A stretch of 64,000 nucleotides of DNA, from the NCBI RefSeq assembly GCF_040096615.1, contig NZ_JBBMEJ010000007.1, positions 94,362 through 158,361 on the forward strand. The letters run 5' to 3'. Of this stretch, positions 18,470 to 27,222 are shown one piece after another; the stretch's first letter is position 1, and the number at the start of each line of letters is the position of its first letter. The DNA comes from Blautia_A aquisgranensis. Its GTDB lineage: Bacteria; Bacillota; Clostridia; Lachnospirales; Lachnospiraceae. A model generated the notes under the pieces. That model saw only the letters and a program-made list of their open reading frames with translations. It made no database searches and was not told the DNA's origin. The position numbers and the translations under genes were made by a program.

Positions 18470-18662
18470 GTTGTACCTCCGTAATTTATAACATCTGTGT
18501 TTTTCGATTGTGAGGCTGTACCTGTAACAGCAGTGGTACAGTTGGTTTCTGTCCGGCTGTATTTCCATATTTACAGGACAGAACTTTCTATCACAGAATT
18601 ATAGCACATTTTCCAGGAATTTTCTTAATATTTATTTTGATATGCTTTTTTATAAATAGCTC

Positions 18663-18691
18663 TTGAATTTTTGTTTGGAATTAGGTACAAT
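18663..18691 (+). promoter_or_regulatory. gap promoter
   Basis: -35 TTGAAT (18663-18668) and -10 TACAAT (18686-18691) are separated by 17 bp. The rest of 18470-18762 is AT-rich and shows no other feature. Confidence 0.7.
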
Positions 18692-18762
18692 ATGAAACAG
18701 GTTGATGTTTCTTTAACAAAGGAACGATTTAATCACCATTCAATTCATAGGAGGAATTTATC

Positions 18763-19782
18763 ATGGCAGTAAAAGTTGCAATTAATGGTTTTGGACGTAT
18801 CGGTCGTCTTGCATTCCGTCAGATGTTTGGAGCAGAGGGATTCGAGATCGTAGCAATCAACGATCTTACATCTCCTAAAATGCTTGCTCACTTATTAAAA
18901 TATGATTCTACACAGGGAAGATATGCTCTTGCTGATACAGTTAAAGCAGGAGAGGATTCCATCACAGTAGACGGAAAAGAGATCAAAATCTATGCTAAGG
19001 CTAACGCTGCAGAGCTTCCATGGGGAGAGATCGGTGTAGACGTAGTTCTTGAGTGCACAGGTTTCTACACATCCAAAGACAAAGCTCAGGCTCATATCGA
19101 TGCAGGTGCTAAGCACGTAGTTATTTCCGCTCCGGCTGGAAACGACCTTAAGACAATCGTTTACAACGTAAACCATCAGGGTCTTACAAACGAGGACAAG
19201 ATCATCTCCGCAGCTTCCTGTACAACAAACTGCCTTGCACCAATGGCTAAGGCTCTTAACGATCTTGCACCGATCAAATCCGGTATCATGTGCACAATCC
19301 ATGCTTACACAGGCGATCAGATGACACTTGACGGACCGCAGAGAAAAGGCGATCTGAGAAGATCCCGTGCAGCTGCAGTTAATATCGTTCCGAACAGCAC
19401 AGGTGCTGCTAAAGCTATCGGACTTGTTATCCCAGAGCTTAACGGCAAACTTATCGGTTCTGCACAGCGTGTTCCTACCCCAACAGGTTCTACAACAATC
19501 CTTACAGCAGTAGTTGAAGGAAATGTTACAAAAGAGCAGATCAACGCAGCTATGAAAGCAGCTTCTAACGAGTCCTTCGGATACAACGAGGATGAGATCG
19601 TATCCAGCGATATCGTTGGTATGAGATTTGGTTCCCTCTTCGATGCTACTCAGACAATGGTACTTCCACTTGAGAACGGCACAACAGAGGTTCAGGTAGT
19701 TTCCTGGTATGACAACGAGAACTCCTACACAAGCCAGATGGTTCGTACAATCAAGCATTTCGGAAGCCTTCTGAACGCTTAA
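18763..19782 (+). CDS. gap: Glyceraldehyde-3-phosphate dehydrogenase
   Basis: This NAD-dependent glycolytic enzyme makes 1,3-bisphosphoglycerate. The 339-residue protein has the Rossmann start INGFGRIGRLAFR, the catalytic C153 in ASCTTNC and the HAYTGDQ segment. Strong codon bias and an aggagg ribosome site point to high expression. A hairpin terminator separates it from pgk and tpiA, which suggests that part of the transcript stops after gap. Confidence 0.98.
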   Translation: MAVKVAINGFGRIGRLAFRQMFGAEGFEIVAINDLTSPKMLAHLLKYDSTQGRYALADTVKAGEDSITVDGKEIKIYAKANAAELPWGEIGVDVVLECTGFYTSKDKAQAHIDAGAKHVVISAPAGNDLKTIVYNVNHQGLTNEDKIISAASCTTNCLAPMAKALNDLAPIKSGIMCTIHAYTGDQMTLDGPQRKGDLRRSRAAAVNIVPNSTGAAKAIGLVIPELNGKLIGSAQRVPTPTGSTTILTAVVEGNVTKEQINAAMKAASNESFGYNEDEIVSSDIVGMRFGSLFDATQTMVLPLENGTTEVQVVSWYDNENSYTSQMVRTIKHFGSLLNA

Positions 19783-19816
19783 TTTTCAGCGAACGAGTGT
19801 AGAAGAATAGACTCAG

Positions 19817-19853
19817 AAAGGGTCCGGTCTGTAGAGGACCGGGCCCTTTTTTT
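19817..19853 (+). terminator. Terminator between gap and pgk
   Basis: AAAGGGTCCGGTC (19817-19829) pairs with GACCGGGCCCTTT (19837-19849), then T. No clear pgk promoter is seen in the remaining 118 bp, so partial readthrough is plausible. Confidence 0.85.
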
Positions 19854-19971
19854 CCAGAAGACCACACAGAAAAATGTCTTCCGGAACAGAACTGTTAACA
19901 GAGTGGACAACAATACCGCTCGCCCTTATGAACTGCCATATGGCAGGAATAAATTTTAAGGAGATATAGAA

Positions 19972-21168
19972 ATGCTGAACAAAAAAAGTGTTGACGATAT
20001 CAATGTAAAAGGCCAGAGAGTACTTGTAAGATGTGATTTCAACGTTCCGCTTCAGGATGGAAAGATCACAGACGAGAACCGTCTTGTAGCAGCTCTTCCT
20101 ACAATCAAGAAACTGATCGCAGACGGTGGAAAAGTTATTCTTTGTTCCCACCTCGGAAAACCGAAGGGAGAGCCGAAACCGGAGCTTTCTCTTGCACCTG
20201 TAGCTGTTCGTCTTTCTGAGCTTCTTGGACAGGAAGTGAAATTTGCAGCAGATCCTGAGGTAGTAGGACCAAACGCAAAAGCTGCTGTAGCTGAGATGAA
20301 GGATGGCGATGTAGTTCTTCTTGAGAATACACGTTACCGTGCAGAAGAGACAAAGAATGAAGATAAGTTCAGCGAAGACCTTGCTTCTCTTTGCGATGTA
20401 TTCGTAAACGATGCATTCGGAACCGCTCACAGAGCTCACTGCTCCAACGTAGGTGTTACCAAATATGTGAAGACAGCAGTTGTAGGATATCTGATGCAGA
20501 AAGAGATTGATTTCCTTGGAAACGCTGTAAACAATCCGGAGAGACCGTTTGTTGCAATCCTTGGCGGTGCTAAGGTTTCCAGCAAGATCTCTGTTATTAA
20601 CAACCTTCTTGACAAGGTAGATACTCTGATCATCGGTGGTGGTATGTCTTACACATTCTCCAAAGCTATGGGCGGACATATCGGAAAATCTCTCTGCGAG
20701 GATGACTATCTTCAGTATGCACTTGACATGATGAAGAAAGCAGAGGAGAAAGGCGTTAAGCTTCTTCTTCCTGTAGATAACAGAATCGGTGATGACTTCT
20801 CCAACGACTGCAACATCCAGATCGTTAAACGTGGTGAAATTCCGGACGGATGGGAAGGAATGGACATCGGAACAGAGACAGAGAAGATCTTTGCAGACGC
20901 TGTTAAAGATGCTAAGACAGTTGTATGGAACGGACCGATGGGATGCTTCGAGATGCCGAACTTTGCACATGGTACAGAGGCAGTTGCAAAAGCTCTTGCT
21001 GAGACAGATGCAACAACAATCATCGGTGGCGGTGATTCCGCAGCAGCAGTAAATATCCTTGGATATGGCGACAAGATGACACACATCTCCACAGGTGGCG
21101 GTGCATCTCTTGAGTTCCTTGAGGGCAAAGAGCTCCCGGGCGTAGCAGCTGCTAACGATAAAGACTGA
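19972..21168 (+). CDS. pgk: Phosphoglycerate kinase
   Basis: This 398-residue enzyme transfers phosphate from 1,3-bisphosphoglycerate to ADP. Conserved features include RVLVRCDFNVPLQDG, the SHLGKPKG loop, LLENTRY and the C-terminal GGGDSAAAVN nucleotide site. An AAGGAGA ribosome site precedes the ATG. It lies between gap and tpiA, the usual glycolytic order in clostridia. Confidence 0.98.
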   Translation: MLNKKSVDDINVKGQRVLVRCDFNVPLQDGKITDENRLVAALPTIKKLIADGGKVILCSHLGKPKGEPKPELSLAPVAVRLSELLGQEVKFAADPEVVGPNAKAAVAEMKDGDVVLLENTRYRAEETKNEDKFSEDLASLCDVFVNDAFGTAHRAHCSNVGVTKYVKTAVVGYLMQKEIDFLGNAVNNPERPFVAILGGAKVSSKISVINNLLDKVDTLIIGGGMSYTFSKAMGGHIGKSLCEDDYLQYALDMMKKAEEKGVKLLLPVDNRIGDDFSNDCNIQIVKRGEIPDGWEGMDIGTETEKIFADAVKDAKTVVWNGPMGCFEMPNFAHGTEAVAKALAETDATTIIGGGDSAAAVNILGYGDKMTHISTGGGASLEFLEGKELPGVAAANDKD

Positions 21169-21214
21169 TAAAAAATAAAGTGTTCCGAAGGAACACAAAA
21201 AGGAGATAAAAACA

Positions 21215-21964
21215 ATGGCAAGAAAGAAAATTATTGCTGGAAACTGGAAAATGAACATGACACCAAGCGAGGCTGTAAAGCTTGTTGAGACATTAAAACC
21301 GCTTGTTGTTAACGATGAAGTTGACGTAGTATTCTGCGTACCGGCTATCGACATCATTCCTGTTGTTGAGGCTGCTAAAGGAACAAACATTCAGGTTGGT
21401 GCTGAGAACATGTACTTCGAGGAGAAGGGTGCTTACACAGGTGAGATCTCCCCGGCTATGCTTGTAGATGCAGGTGTTAAGTATGTTGTACTTGGACATT
21501 CTGAGAGAAGAGAGTACTTCGGCGAGACAAACGAAGACGTAAACAAGAAGATTCTCAAAGCTTTCGAGCATGGCATCACACCGATCATGTGCTGTGGTGA
21601 GACACTTACTCAGAGAGAGCAGGGTGTAACAATGGACTTCATCCGTCAGCAGGTTAAGGTTGGATTCCAGGGCGTTACAGCAGATCAGGCTAAGACAGCA
21701 GTTATCGCTTACGAGCCGATCTGGGCTATCGGAACAGGTAAGACAGCTACAACAGAGCAGGCTCAGGAAGTTTGCGGTGAGATCCGTAAATGCATCGCTG
21801 AGATCTATGATGATGCAACAGCAGCTGAGATCCGTATCCAGTACGGCGGATCTGTAAATGCTACAACAGCACCAGACTTATTCGCTCAGGCTGACATCGA
21901 TGGCGGCCTTGTAGGCGGCGCTTCCCTGAAAGCAGATTTCGGTAAGATCGTAAACTACAAATAA
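21215..21964 (+). CDS. tpiA: Triosephosphate isomerase
   Basis: This 249-residue TIM-barrel enzyme interconverts dihydroxyacetone phosphate and glyceraldehyde 3-phosphate. The active site is complete: the Lys in GNWKMN, the His in LGHSERR, the Glu in AYEPIWAIGTG, and the phosphate loop GGSV. It is 46 bp from pgk with its own aaaggaga site and ends in a long hairpin terminator. Confidence 0.98.
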   Translation: MARKKIIAGNWKMNMTPSEAVKLVETLKPLVVNDEVDVVFCVPAIDIIPVVEAAKGTNIQVGAENMYFEEKGAYTGEISPAMLVDAGVKYVVLGHSERREYFGETNEDVNKKILKAFEHGITPIMCCGETLTQREQGVTMDFIRQQVKVGFQGVTADQAKTAVIAYEPIWAIGTGKTATTEQAQEVCGEIRKCIAEIYDDATAAEIRIQYGGSVNATTAPDLFAQADIDGGLVGGASLKADFGKIVNYK

Positions 21965-22009
21965 ATCGCAGATCTGTTTAGTAAAACTGAATAAATAAAG
22001 AATGTAAAG

Positions 22010-22075
22010 ACACCTCTGAACACAGAAACGGTCGACAAGAAAATATCGGCCGAATGTGTAAAGAGGTGTTTTTTG
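22010..22075 (+). terminator. Long terminator after tpiA
   Basis: The outer stem ACACCTCT (22010-22017) / AGAGGTGT (22062-22069) encloses an inner CGGTCG/CGGCCG stem. The outer stem is followed by six T. Confidence 0.85.
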
Positions 22076-22144
22076 CAAAAAAAACTTAAAATATAAAAAA
22101 CTCTCCTGATTGTATTATGTAATGCAAAAAACGACAACCTACAG

Positions 22145-22423
22145 TCAGAGAGAGTTTTTGTTATTTTCAGCAGAAGAAATGTTTTTCTCCTGGCTTTCTT
22201 CCATGTTTTCATCAGTCTCATCAGAATCAGGAACGTGTTCTACAATGTCGCCAATATCACAGTGCAGGATGGAACACAGCCTGTCTAATGTAAAAATTTC
22301 AATATTCTTATTTTTTCGTAGTCTGTCCAAAAGAGAACGGGTGATTTCGTAATGCTCATAGAGATCATACTGGGAAATTCCACGCTTCTTCATCGTTACC
22401 CAAAACCTGTCATATTTTATCAT
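22145..22423 (-). CDS. Small XRE-type helix-turn-helix regulator
   Basis: This 92-residue protein has a single Cro/CI-type helix-turn-helix (about 10-65), with the pattern ISQYDLYEHYEITRSLLDRLR and a second conserved part TLDRLCSILHCDIGDIVEH. Small proteins of this form are common in Firmicutes and often act as local repressors. The C-terminal 25 residues are acidic and Asn/Ser-rich. It is divergent from the small membrane gene at 22522; the palindrome between them is a candidate operator. Its target is unknown. Confidence 0.8.
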   Translation of the reverse strand: MIKYDRFWVTMKKRGISQYDLYEHYEITRSLLDRLRKNKNIEIFTLDRLCSILHCDIGDIVEHVPDSDETDENMEESQEKNISSAENNKNSL

Positions 22424-22486
22424 ATGTATGTCCTGTCTGATTCATTCTTGAATTAAATTTATTATGAATGTAAAATTGAAATCAGA

Positions 22487-22510
22487 ACAGTGTCCTTATA
22501 GAGACACTGT
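22487..22510. promoter_or_regulatory. Inverted repeat before the small membrane gene
   Basis: ACAGTGTC (22487-22494) and GACACTGT (22503-22510) form a perfect 8-bp inverted repeat with an 8-nt centre. It lies just 5' to the ribosome site of the gene at 22522. It may be an operator or a leader hairpin; no T run follows. Confidence 0.5.
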
Positions 22511-22521
22511 AGAAAGGAGAA

Positions 22522-22746
22522 ATGATGAAAAAGAATTTGAAGATGCTGTTTTCGGTAGCGGTTACTCTGTGTTTTTCAGCTGCCATGTTTTACTGTTTTG
22601 TGGGAGGTGCCCCGGAAGGAAAGGGAGGACTTACGGTGTATATGTTGTCAGCGGCTGGTTTGTCTGTTCTGATGCCGGGGTTTTGCTGCGGCTGCCTGCA
22701 TTACATTTTTTATCTCCGAAAAAAACTTGATGACCAGAGAAAATGA
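22522..22746 (+). CDS. Small membrane protein of unknown function
   Basis: This 74-residue protein has a charged start (MMKKNLK), two predicted membrane helices (about 8-27 and 37-65) and a basic tail (RKKLDDQRK). A GAAAGGAG ribosome site 5' to the ATG supports expression. I do not recognise a family. It sits between a small XRE regulator on the other strand and an Mbeg1-like gene, with an inverted repeat just ahead of it. Confidence 0.6.
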   Translation: MMKKNLKMLFSVAVTLCFSAAMFYCFVGGAPEGKGGLTVYMLSAAGLSVLMPGFCCGCLHYIFYLRKKLDDQRK

Positions 22747-22863
22747 TCCGGAATTATGGTAATATAGTAGAAAGAAAGACCGTAACCATGCCAAAGCAGC
22801 CTGACAGATGCAGGAAAATCTGCTTTCATTGCGAAAAACAACAAACAGTGGGTGGTGGAATTT

Positions 22864-23982
22864 ATGGGAAATATTTTGGATTATCTGGACTGGAGAGGTG
22901 ATCTTGCCTTTTCGCAGTCGCCGTTTAACGAAGTGGACAATCTGATTCTTGCATGTTTTTCTTACCTGGAGCTGGATGGAATCAGGGAGATACAGGATGG
23001 CAATACTCTTAGCATAGAGGAGCTGACAGAGCACTTTTTTGAAAAAAGTCAGGAAAAAGAAATGAAGGCAGAAGGTACTTTTCTGCAGAATATGCCTGCA
23101 CTTTTGAAAAAAATGGCAGAGTCCGAAAGATTTCGTGACTGCCGTGTAGGTGGATTTGTCAATGAAATCATGACAGATAAGACGCAGCAGTTTGCGGCGG
23201 TGACCGTGGAGCTTACGGACGGAACCACATATATTTCTTTTCGGGGGACGGATGATACGATCACTGGCTGGAAAGAGGATTTTTATCTCAGCAACGGAAC
23301 TGTTCCATCTCACAGGAAGGCACTTGAATATCTGGAAAAAAACGGCAGATATATGCAGGCAATGATACGGCTCGGAGGACATTCGAAGGGCGGCAATCTG
23401 GCAATGTATGCGGCTATGCAATGCGAAGAAGAAATTCGAAGCAAGCTTCTGGCTGTGTATGACAATGATGGACCGGGATTTTCAAAAGATTTTTTTTCGG
23501 AGAAAAGATGTGAGGAGATTTTGCCGAAGGTGACCCGGATCATACCGGAGGCATCCGTGATCGGCATGCTGCTGGAGCATAAAAAGAAACCAATGATCGT
23601 GTCCAGCACCCAGAAAGGAATCCTGCAGCATGATGCTTTTACCTGGGAGGTCATGGGGAAAGGTTTTATGAGAAGAGATACGCTTACAAGACGGGCCGAG
23701 GCTTCAGACCGTACTCTTCATAAATGGATCGACAATATGAATGAAAAAGAACGGGATAGACTGATCCAGGAGCTTTTTTCTGTACTGGAGGCTACCGGGG
23801 CGAAGACGATCTCCGGAATCCAGGAGGGTGGGCTGAAAAGCCTGACAGCTATGATAAAACAGCTTGACCAGATGGAACCGGAATCAAAGGCCATGGTGCA
23901 GGCGCTGATCGTTGGATTTTTCGGAAGCTGTCTGGAACTCCTTCCGTTGCCGGAGCTTGACAAAAAGCGTTTTCTGCCATAA
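22864..23982 (+). CDS. Mbeg1-like alpha/beta-hydrolase (DUF2974)
   Basis: This 372-residue protein carries a lipase-like nucleophile elbow, GGHSKGGNLA, in an alpha/beta-hydrolase fold, with ISFRGTDD upstream, which is the usual pattern of the DUF2974/Mbeg1-like family common in Lachnospiraceae. The substrate is unknown; there is no signal peptide, so it is probably cytoplasmic. I place the start at ATG 22864, with GGTGGTGG as ribosome site, instead of a GTG 12 bp upstream. It is followed by hom. Confidence 0.8.
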   Translation: MGNILDYLDWRGDLAFSQSPFNEVDNLILACFSYLELDGIREIQDGNTLSIEELTEHFFEKSQEKEMKAEGTFLQNMPALLKKMAESERFRDCRVGGFVNEIMTDKTQQFAAVTVELTDGTTYISFRGTDDTITGWKEDFYLSNGTVPSHRKALEYLEKNGRYMQAMIRLGGHSKGGNLAMYAAMQCEEEIRSKLLAVYDNDGPGFSKDFFSEKRCEEILPKVTRIIPEASVIGMLLEHKKKPMIVSSTQKGILQHDAFTWEVMGKGFMRRDTLTRRAEASDRTLHKWIDNMNEKERDRLIQELFSVLEATGAKTISGIQEGGLKSLTAMIKQLDQMEPESKAMVQALIVGFFGSCLELLPLPELDKKRFLP

Positions 23983-24035
23983 CATAGGAGATAACTCTGA
24001 AAAAATGGAAAAAACTTGAAAGGGGACATCAGAAA

Positions 24036-25331
24036 ATGAGCGAAAAAGTCGTAAATGCGGCTCTTCTTGGCCTGGGCACCGTAGGAACAGGCGTATATAA
24101 AGTAATCAGAAGCCAGGAACAGGAAATGACAGCCAAGCTTGGTTGTCAGGTGAAGATCACGAAGATCCTGGTGCGTAACATAGAGAAAGCATCTAAGAAA
24201 TTAGAAGATCCCTCAGTTCTTACAACAAACTGGGACGATATTGCAGGAGATCCTTCTATAGATATCGTGATCGAGCTGATCGGCGGCATTGAGCCTGCAC
24301 GCACATATATTCTCTCTGCGCTGAAAGCTGGTAAGAACGTTGTGACAGCGAACAAAGATCTTATTGCTGTTCACGGAAAGGAAATTCTGGAGACGGCGAA
24401 GGCTGCACAGAAGGACTTTTTATTTGAGGCTGCAGTGGCAGGAGGAATTCCGATCATCGGACCTCTGAAGAACAGTCTGGAAGCCAATCATGTGACAGAG
24501 GTTATGGGAATCGTAAACGGAACAACCAACTTTATCCTCACCAAGATGTCCCAGGAGGGAATGGAATTTTCGGATGCACTTGCTCTTGCAACAGAGCTGG
24601 GATATGCGGAAGCTGATCCGACAGCTGATATCGAGGGAATTGATGCAGGAAGAAAGGTTGCGATCCTTGCTTCCGTAGCGTTTAATTCCAGAGTTACACT
24701 GGATAATGTTCATGTGGAGGGAATCACAAAGATCACAGCGAAGGATATCCGTTATGCGAAGGAGATGGGCTGTGAGATCAAGCTTCTTGGTGTGGCACGC
24801 TGTCAGGAGGATGGGGTTGAAGCATATGTATGCCCGATGCTGATTCCGGCTGAGCACCCGCTTGCTTCTGTCAATGATTCCTACAATGCTGTTTTTGTGC
24901 ACGGAGATGCAGTGGGAGATACTATGTTCTACGGCCGCGGAGCAGGCGAGCTTCCGACAGCAAGTGCTGTTGTGGGAGATGTATTTGAGGTAGTACGCAA
25001 TATGAAGGCAGACTGCTGTGGCCGTGTGGGATGTACCTGCTACAAGAGCCTTCCGGTAAAAGAGATGGCAGATACCCATAACCGCTATTTCCTCCGCCTT
25101 CAGGTAGAGGACCGCTGTGGCGTGCTGGCTGAGATCCTGGAGCATTTTGCCAAATATCAGGCAAGTGTTGCACAGATCATGCAGAAGGAGAGCAAGAGAC
25201 CGGATACAGCAGAGGTTGTTGTGATCACCAAGCTGGTAAGCGAGGGCGCTTTCTTTAAGGTTAAGGAAGAGCTGGAGAACAGCGCATCTGTAAGAAAGAT
25301 CTCTTCCATGATCCGTGTGTACGAGAAATAA
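24036..25331 (+). CDS. hom: Homoserine dehydrogenase
   Basis: This enzyme reduces aspartate semialdehyde to homoserine on the route to threonine and methionine. The 431-residue protein has the N-terminal Rossmann motif LLGLGTVGTGVY, the catalytic-domain patterns VVTANKDLIA, GIVNGTTNFIL and GYAEADPTADIEG, and a C-terminal ACT domain (about 350-431) that normally senses threonine. An AAGGGG ribosome site precedes the ATG. Nearby genes are not part of its pathway. Confidence 0.96.
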   Translation: MSEKVVNAALLGLGTVGTGVYKVIRSQEQEMTAKLGCQVKITKILVRNIEKASKKLEDPSVLTTNWDDIAGDPSIDIVIELIGGIEPARTYILSALKAGKNVVTANKDLIAVHGKEILETAKAAQKDFLFEAAVAGGIPIIGPLKNSLEANHVTEVMGIVNGTTNFILTKMSQEGMEFSDALALATELGYAEADPTADIEGIDAGRKVAILASVAFNSRVTLDNVHVEGITKITAKDIRYAKEMGCEIKLLGVARCQEDGVEAYVCPMLIPAEHPLASVNDSYNAVFVHGDAVGDTMFYGRGAGELPTASAVVGDVFEVVRNMKADCCGRVGCTCYKSLPVKEMADTHNRYFLRLQVEDRCGVLAEILEHFAKYQASVAQIMQKESKRPDTAEVVVITKLVSEGAFFKVKEELENSASVRKISSMIRVYEK

Positions 25332-25351
25332 AATTTTTGTCAAAGAAAACG

Positions 25352-25379
25352 TTGCAAAATTTCTGGATTTTGGTACTAT
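25352..25379 (+). promoter_or_regulatory. gpmI promoter
   Basis: -35 TTGCAA (25352-25357) and -10 TACTAT (25374-25379) are separated by 16 bp. The leader then contains a possible CTGCGG (25403-25408)/CCGCAG (25446-25451) hairpin before the ribosome site. Confidence 0.55.
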
Positions 25380-25482
25380 ATAGAATGGAAAACAAAAGAA
25401 TCCTGCGGAACATGAGACGGTGTGAAAGCATCAGAAGCAGAGGCACCGCAGAGCTTTGATCAAAGATAAGAAGGGGAAAATT

Positions 25483-27024
25483 ATGAGTAAAAAACCAACA
25501 GTATTAATGATCCTTGATGGTTACGGACTGAATGACAGACATGACGGAAATGCTGTATATGAAGCAAAAACACCAGTCATGGACGGACTGATGAAGGATT
25601 ATCCTTTTGTAAAGGGTAATGCAAGTGGTCTCGCAGTAGGTCTTCCGGATGGCCAGATGGGTAACTCCGAGGTTGGACATATGAACATGGGTGCAGGCCG
25701 TATCGTATATCAGGAGCTCACAAGAATCACAAAAGAGATCCAGGATGGCGATTTCTTCAAGAACGAGGCACTTCTCGCTGCAATGAAGAATGCAAAGGAG
25801 AACGACTCCGCAATCCATTTCATGGGACTTCTTTCTGATGGTGGTGTACACAGTCACAATACACATCTCTACGGACTGCTTGAGATGGCTAAGAGAGAAG
25901 GACTTAAGAAGGTTTACGTACACTGCTTCCTTGACGGACGTGACACACCGCCTGCATCAGGTAAGGAATTCGTAGAGCAGCTGGAAGCCAAGATGAAAGA
26001 GATCGGCGTTGGTGAGATTGGTGTGATCTCCGGACGTTACTATGCAATGGACCGTGATAACCGCTGGGATCGTGTTGAGCTTGCATACAAAGCTCTTACA
26101 GAAGGCGAGGGCGTAAAGGCAACAGATGCCGTGGCAGCAGTTCAGGCTTCCTATGATAATGATAAGACAGATGAGTTCGTTCTTCCGACGGTTATCGAGA
26201 AAGACGGTAAACCGGTTGCAACTGTTTCCGATAAAGATTCCGTTGTATTCTTTAACTTCCGTCCTGACCGTGCAAGAGAGATCACAAGAGCTTTCTGTGA
26301 TGATGATTTCAAAGGCTTTGAAAGAGCAAAGAGACTGGATACTACTTTCGTATGCTTCACAGAGTATGACGATACGATCCAGAACAAGCAGGTAGCTTTC
26401 CACAAGGTACTACTTCATAACACATTTGGCGAGTATCTTGCAGCTCATAACATGACACAGGCACGTATCGCTGAGACTGAAAAATATGCACACGTTACAT
26501 TCTTCTTCAACGGTGGTGTTGAGGAGCCGAACAAGGGAGAGGACAGAATCCTTGTAAAATCCCCGAAGGTTCCGACTTACGACATGCAGCCTGAGATGAG
26601 TGCACCGGAGGTTTGTGAGAAGCTTGTTGAGGCAATCAAGTCTGAGAAATACGATGTGATCATCATCAACTTTGCGAACCCGGATATGGTTGGACATACA
26701 GGTGTTGAGGCAGCTGCTGTCAAGGCTGTTGAGACTGTTGATGAGTGTGTAGGCAAGGCTGTAGAGGCAATCAAAGAGGTTGACGGACAGCTCTTTATCT
26801 GTGCTGACCACGGTAACGCAGAGCAGCTTGTAAACTACGAGACAGGAGAGCCATGGACAGCTCATACAACCAATCCTGTACCGTTCATTCTTGTAAATGC
26901 AGATCCGAAATATACACTTCGTGAGAACGGATGCCTTGCAGATATCGTTCCGACACTGATCCAGCTTATGGGAATGGAGCAGCCAGAGGAAATGACAGGA
27001 AAATCTCTTCTTGTTGAGAAATAA
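25483..27024 (+). CDS. gpmI: Phosphoglycerate mutase, 2,3-bisphosphoglycerate-independent
   Basis: This manganese-dependent enzyme interconverts 3- and 2-phosphoglycerate. The 513-residue protein has the metal-binding start MILDGYG, the phosphorylated serine S62 in QMGNSEVGHMNMGAGR and the C-terminal metal site CADHGNAEQ. The start at 25483 has an AAGGGG ribosome site and gives the normal length; an in-frame TTG at 25456 would add nine residues. It is a separate unit from gap-pgk-tpiA, with its own promoter and terminator. Confidence 0.97.
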   Translation: MSKKPTVLMILDGYGLNDRHDGNAVYEAKTPVMDGLMKDYPFVKGNASGLAVGLPDGQMGNSEVGHMNMGAGRIVYQELTRITKEIQDGDFFKNEALLAAMKNAKENDSAIHFMGLLSDGGVHSHNTHLYGLLEMAKREGLKKVYVHCFLDGRDTPPASGKEFVEQLEAKMKEIGVGEIGVISGRYYAMDRDNRWDRVELAYKALTEGEGVKATDAVAAVQASYDNDKTDEFVLPTVIEKDGKPVATVSDKDSVVFFNFRPDRAREITRAFCDDDFKGFERAKRLDTTFVCFTEYDDTIQNKQVAFHKVLLHNTFGEYLAAHNMTQARIAETEKYAHVTFFFNGGVEEPNKGEDRILVKSPKVPTYDMQPEMSAPEVCEKLVEAIKSEKYDVIIINFANPDMVGHTGVEAAAVKAVETVDECVGKAVEAIKEVDGQLFICADHGNAEQLVNYETGEPWTAHTTNPVPFILVNADPKYTLRENGCLADIVPTLIQLMGMEQPEEMTGKSLLVEK

Positions 27025-27044
27025 TTAAAAATATTTATGCTTAT

Positions 27045-27082
27045 AAGCCCTGCAGATGATAGGATTCTGCAGGGCTTTTTTC
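27045..27082 (+). terminator. gpmI terminator
   Basis: AAGCCCTGCAGA (27045-27056) pairs perfectly with TCTGCAGGGCTT (27066-27077), followed by T. Confidence 0.92.
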
Positions 27083-27132
27083 TGTGGTGAAACGCTAGAT
27101 TTTTATATATGGAAAAATTTTTCAAAAGCATC

Positions 27133-27161
27133 TTGTAAATTAGATATATTTCAACTATAAT
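27133..27161 (+). promoter_or_regulatory. Promoter of the first MATE gene
   Basis: -35 TTGTAA (27133-27138) and -10 TATAAT (27156-27161) are separated by 17 bp. Confidence 0.65.
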
Positions 27162-27222
27162 CCCTCTGATACATAAAAAAAGCAGCACAAAATTTATTTT
27201 TGCAGGGGGTAAATGACATTAA

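Noticed and set aside
19813..21390. A 525-codon open frame on the - strand opposite pgk and tpiA
   Set aside because: It spans two well-defined glycolytic genes and shows no recognisable family; it is a codon-bias artefact.
25380..25482. T-box leader before gpmI
   Set aside because: A short GGCACCGCAG stretch recalls the T-box core, but the full conserved box, a specifier loop and a terminator are missing, and a glycolytic gene is an unlikely target.
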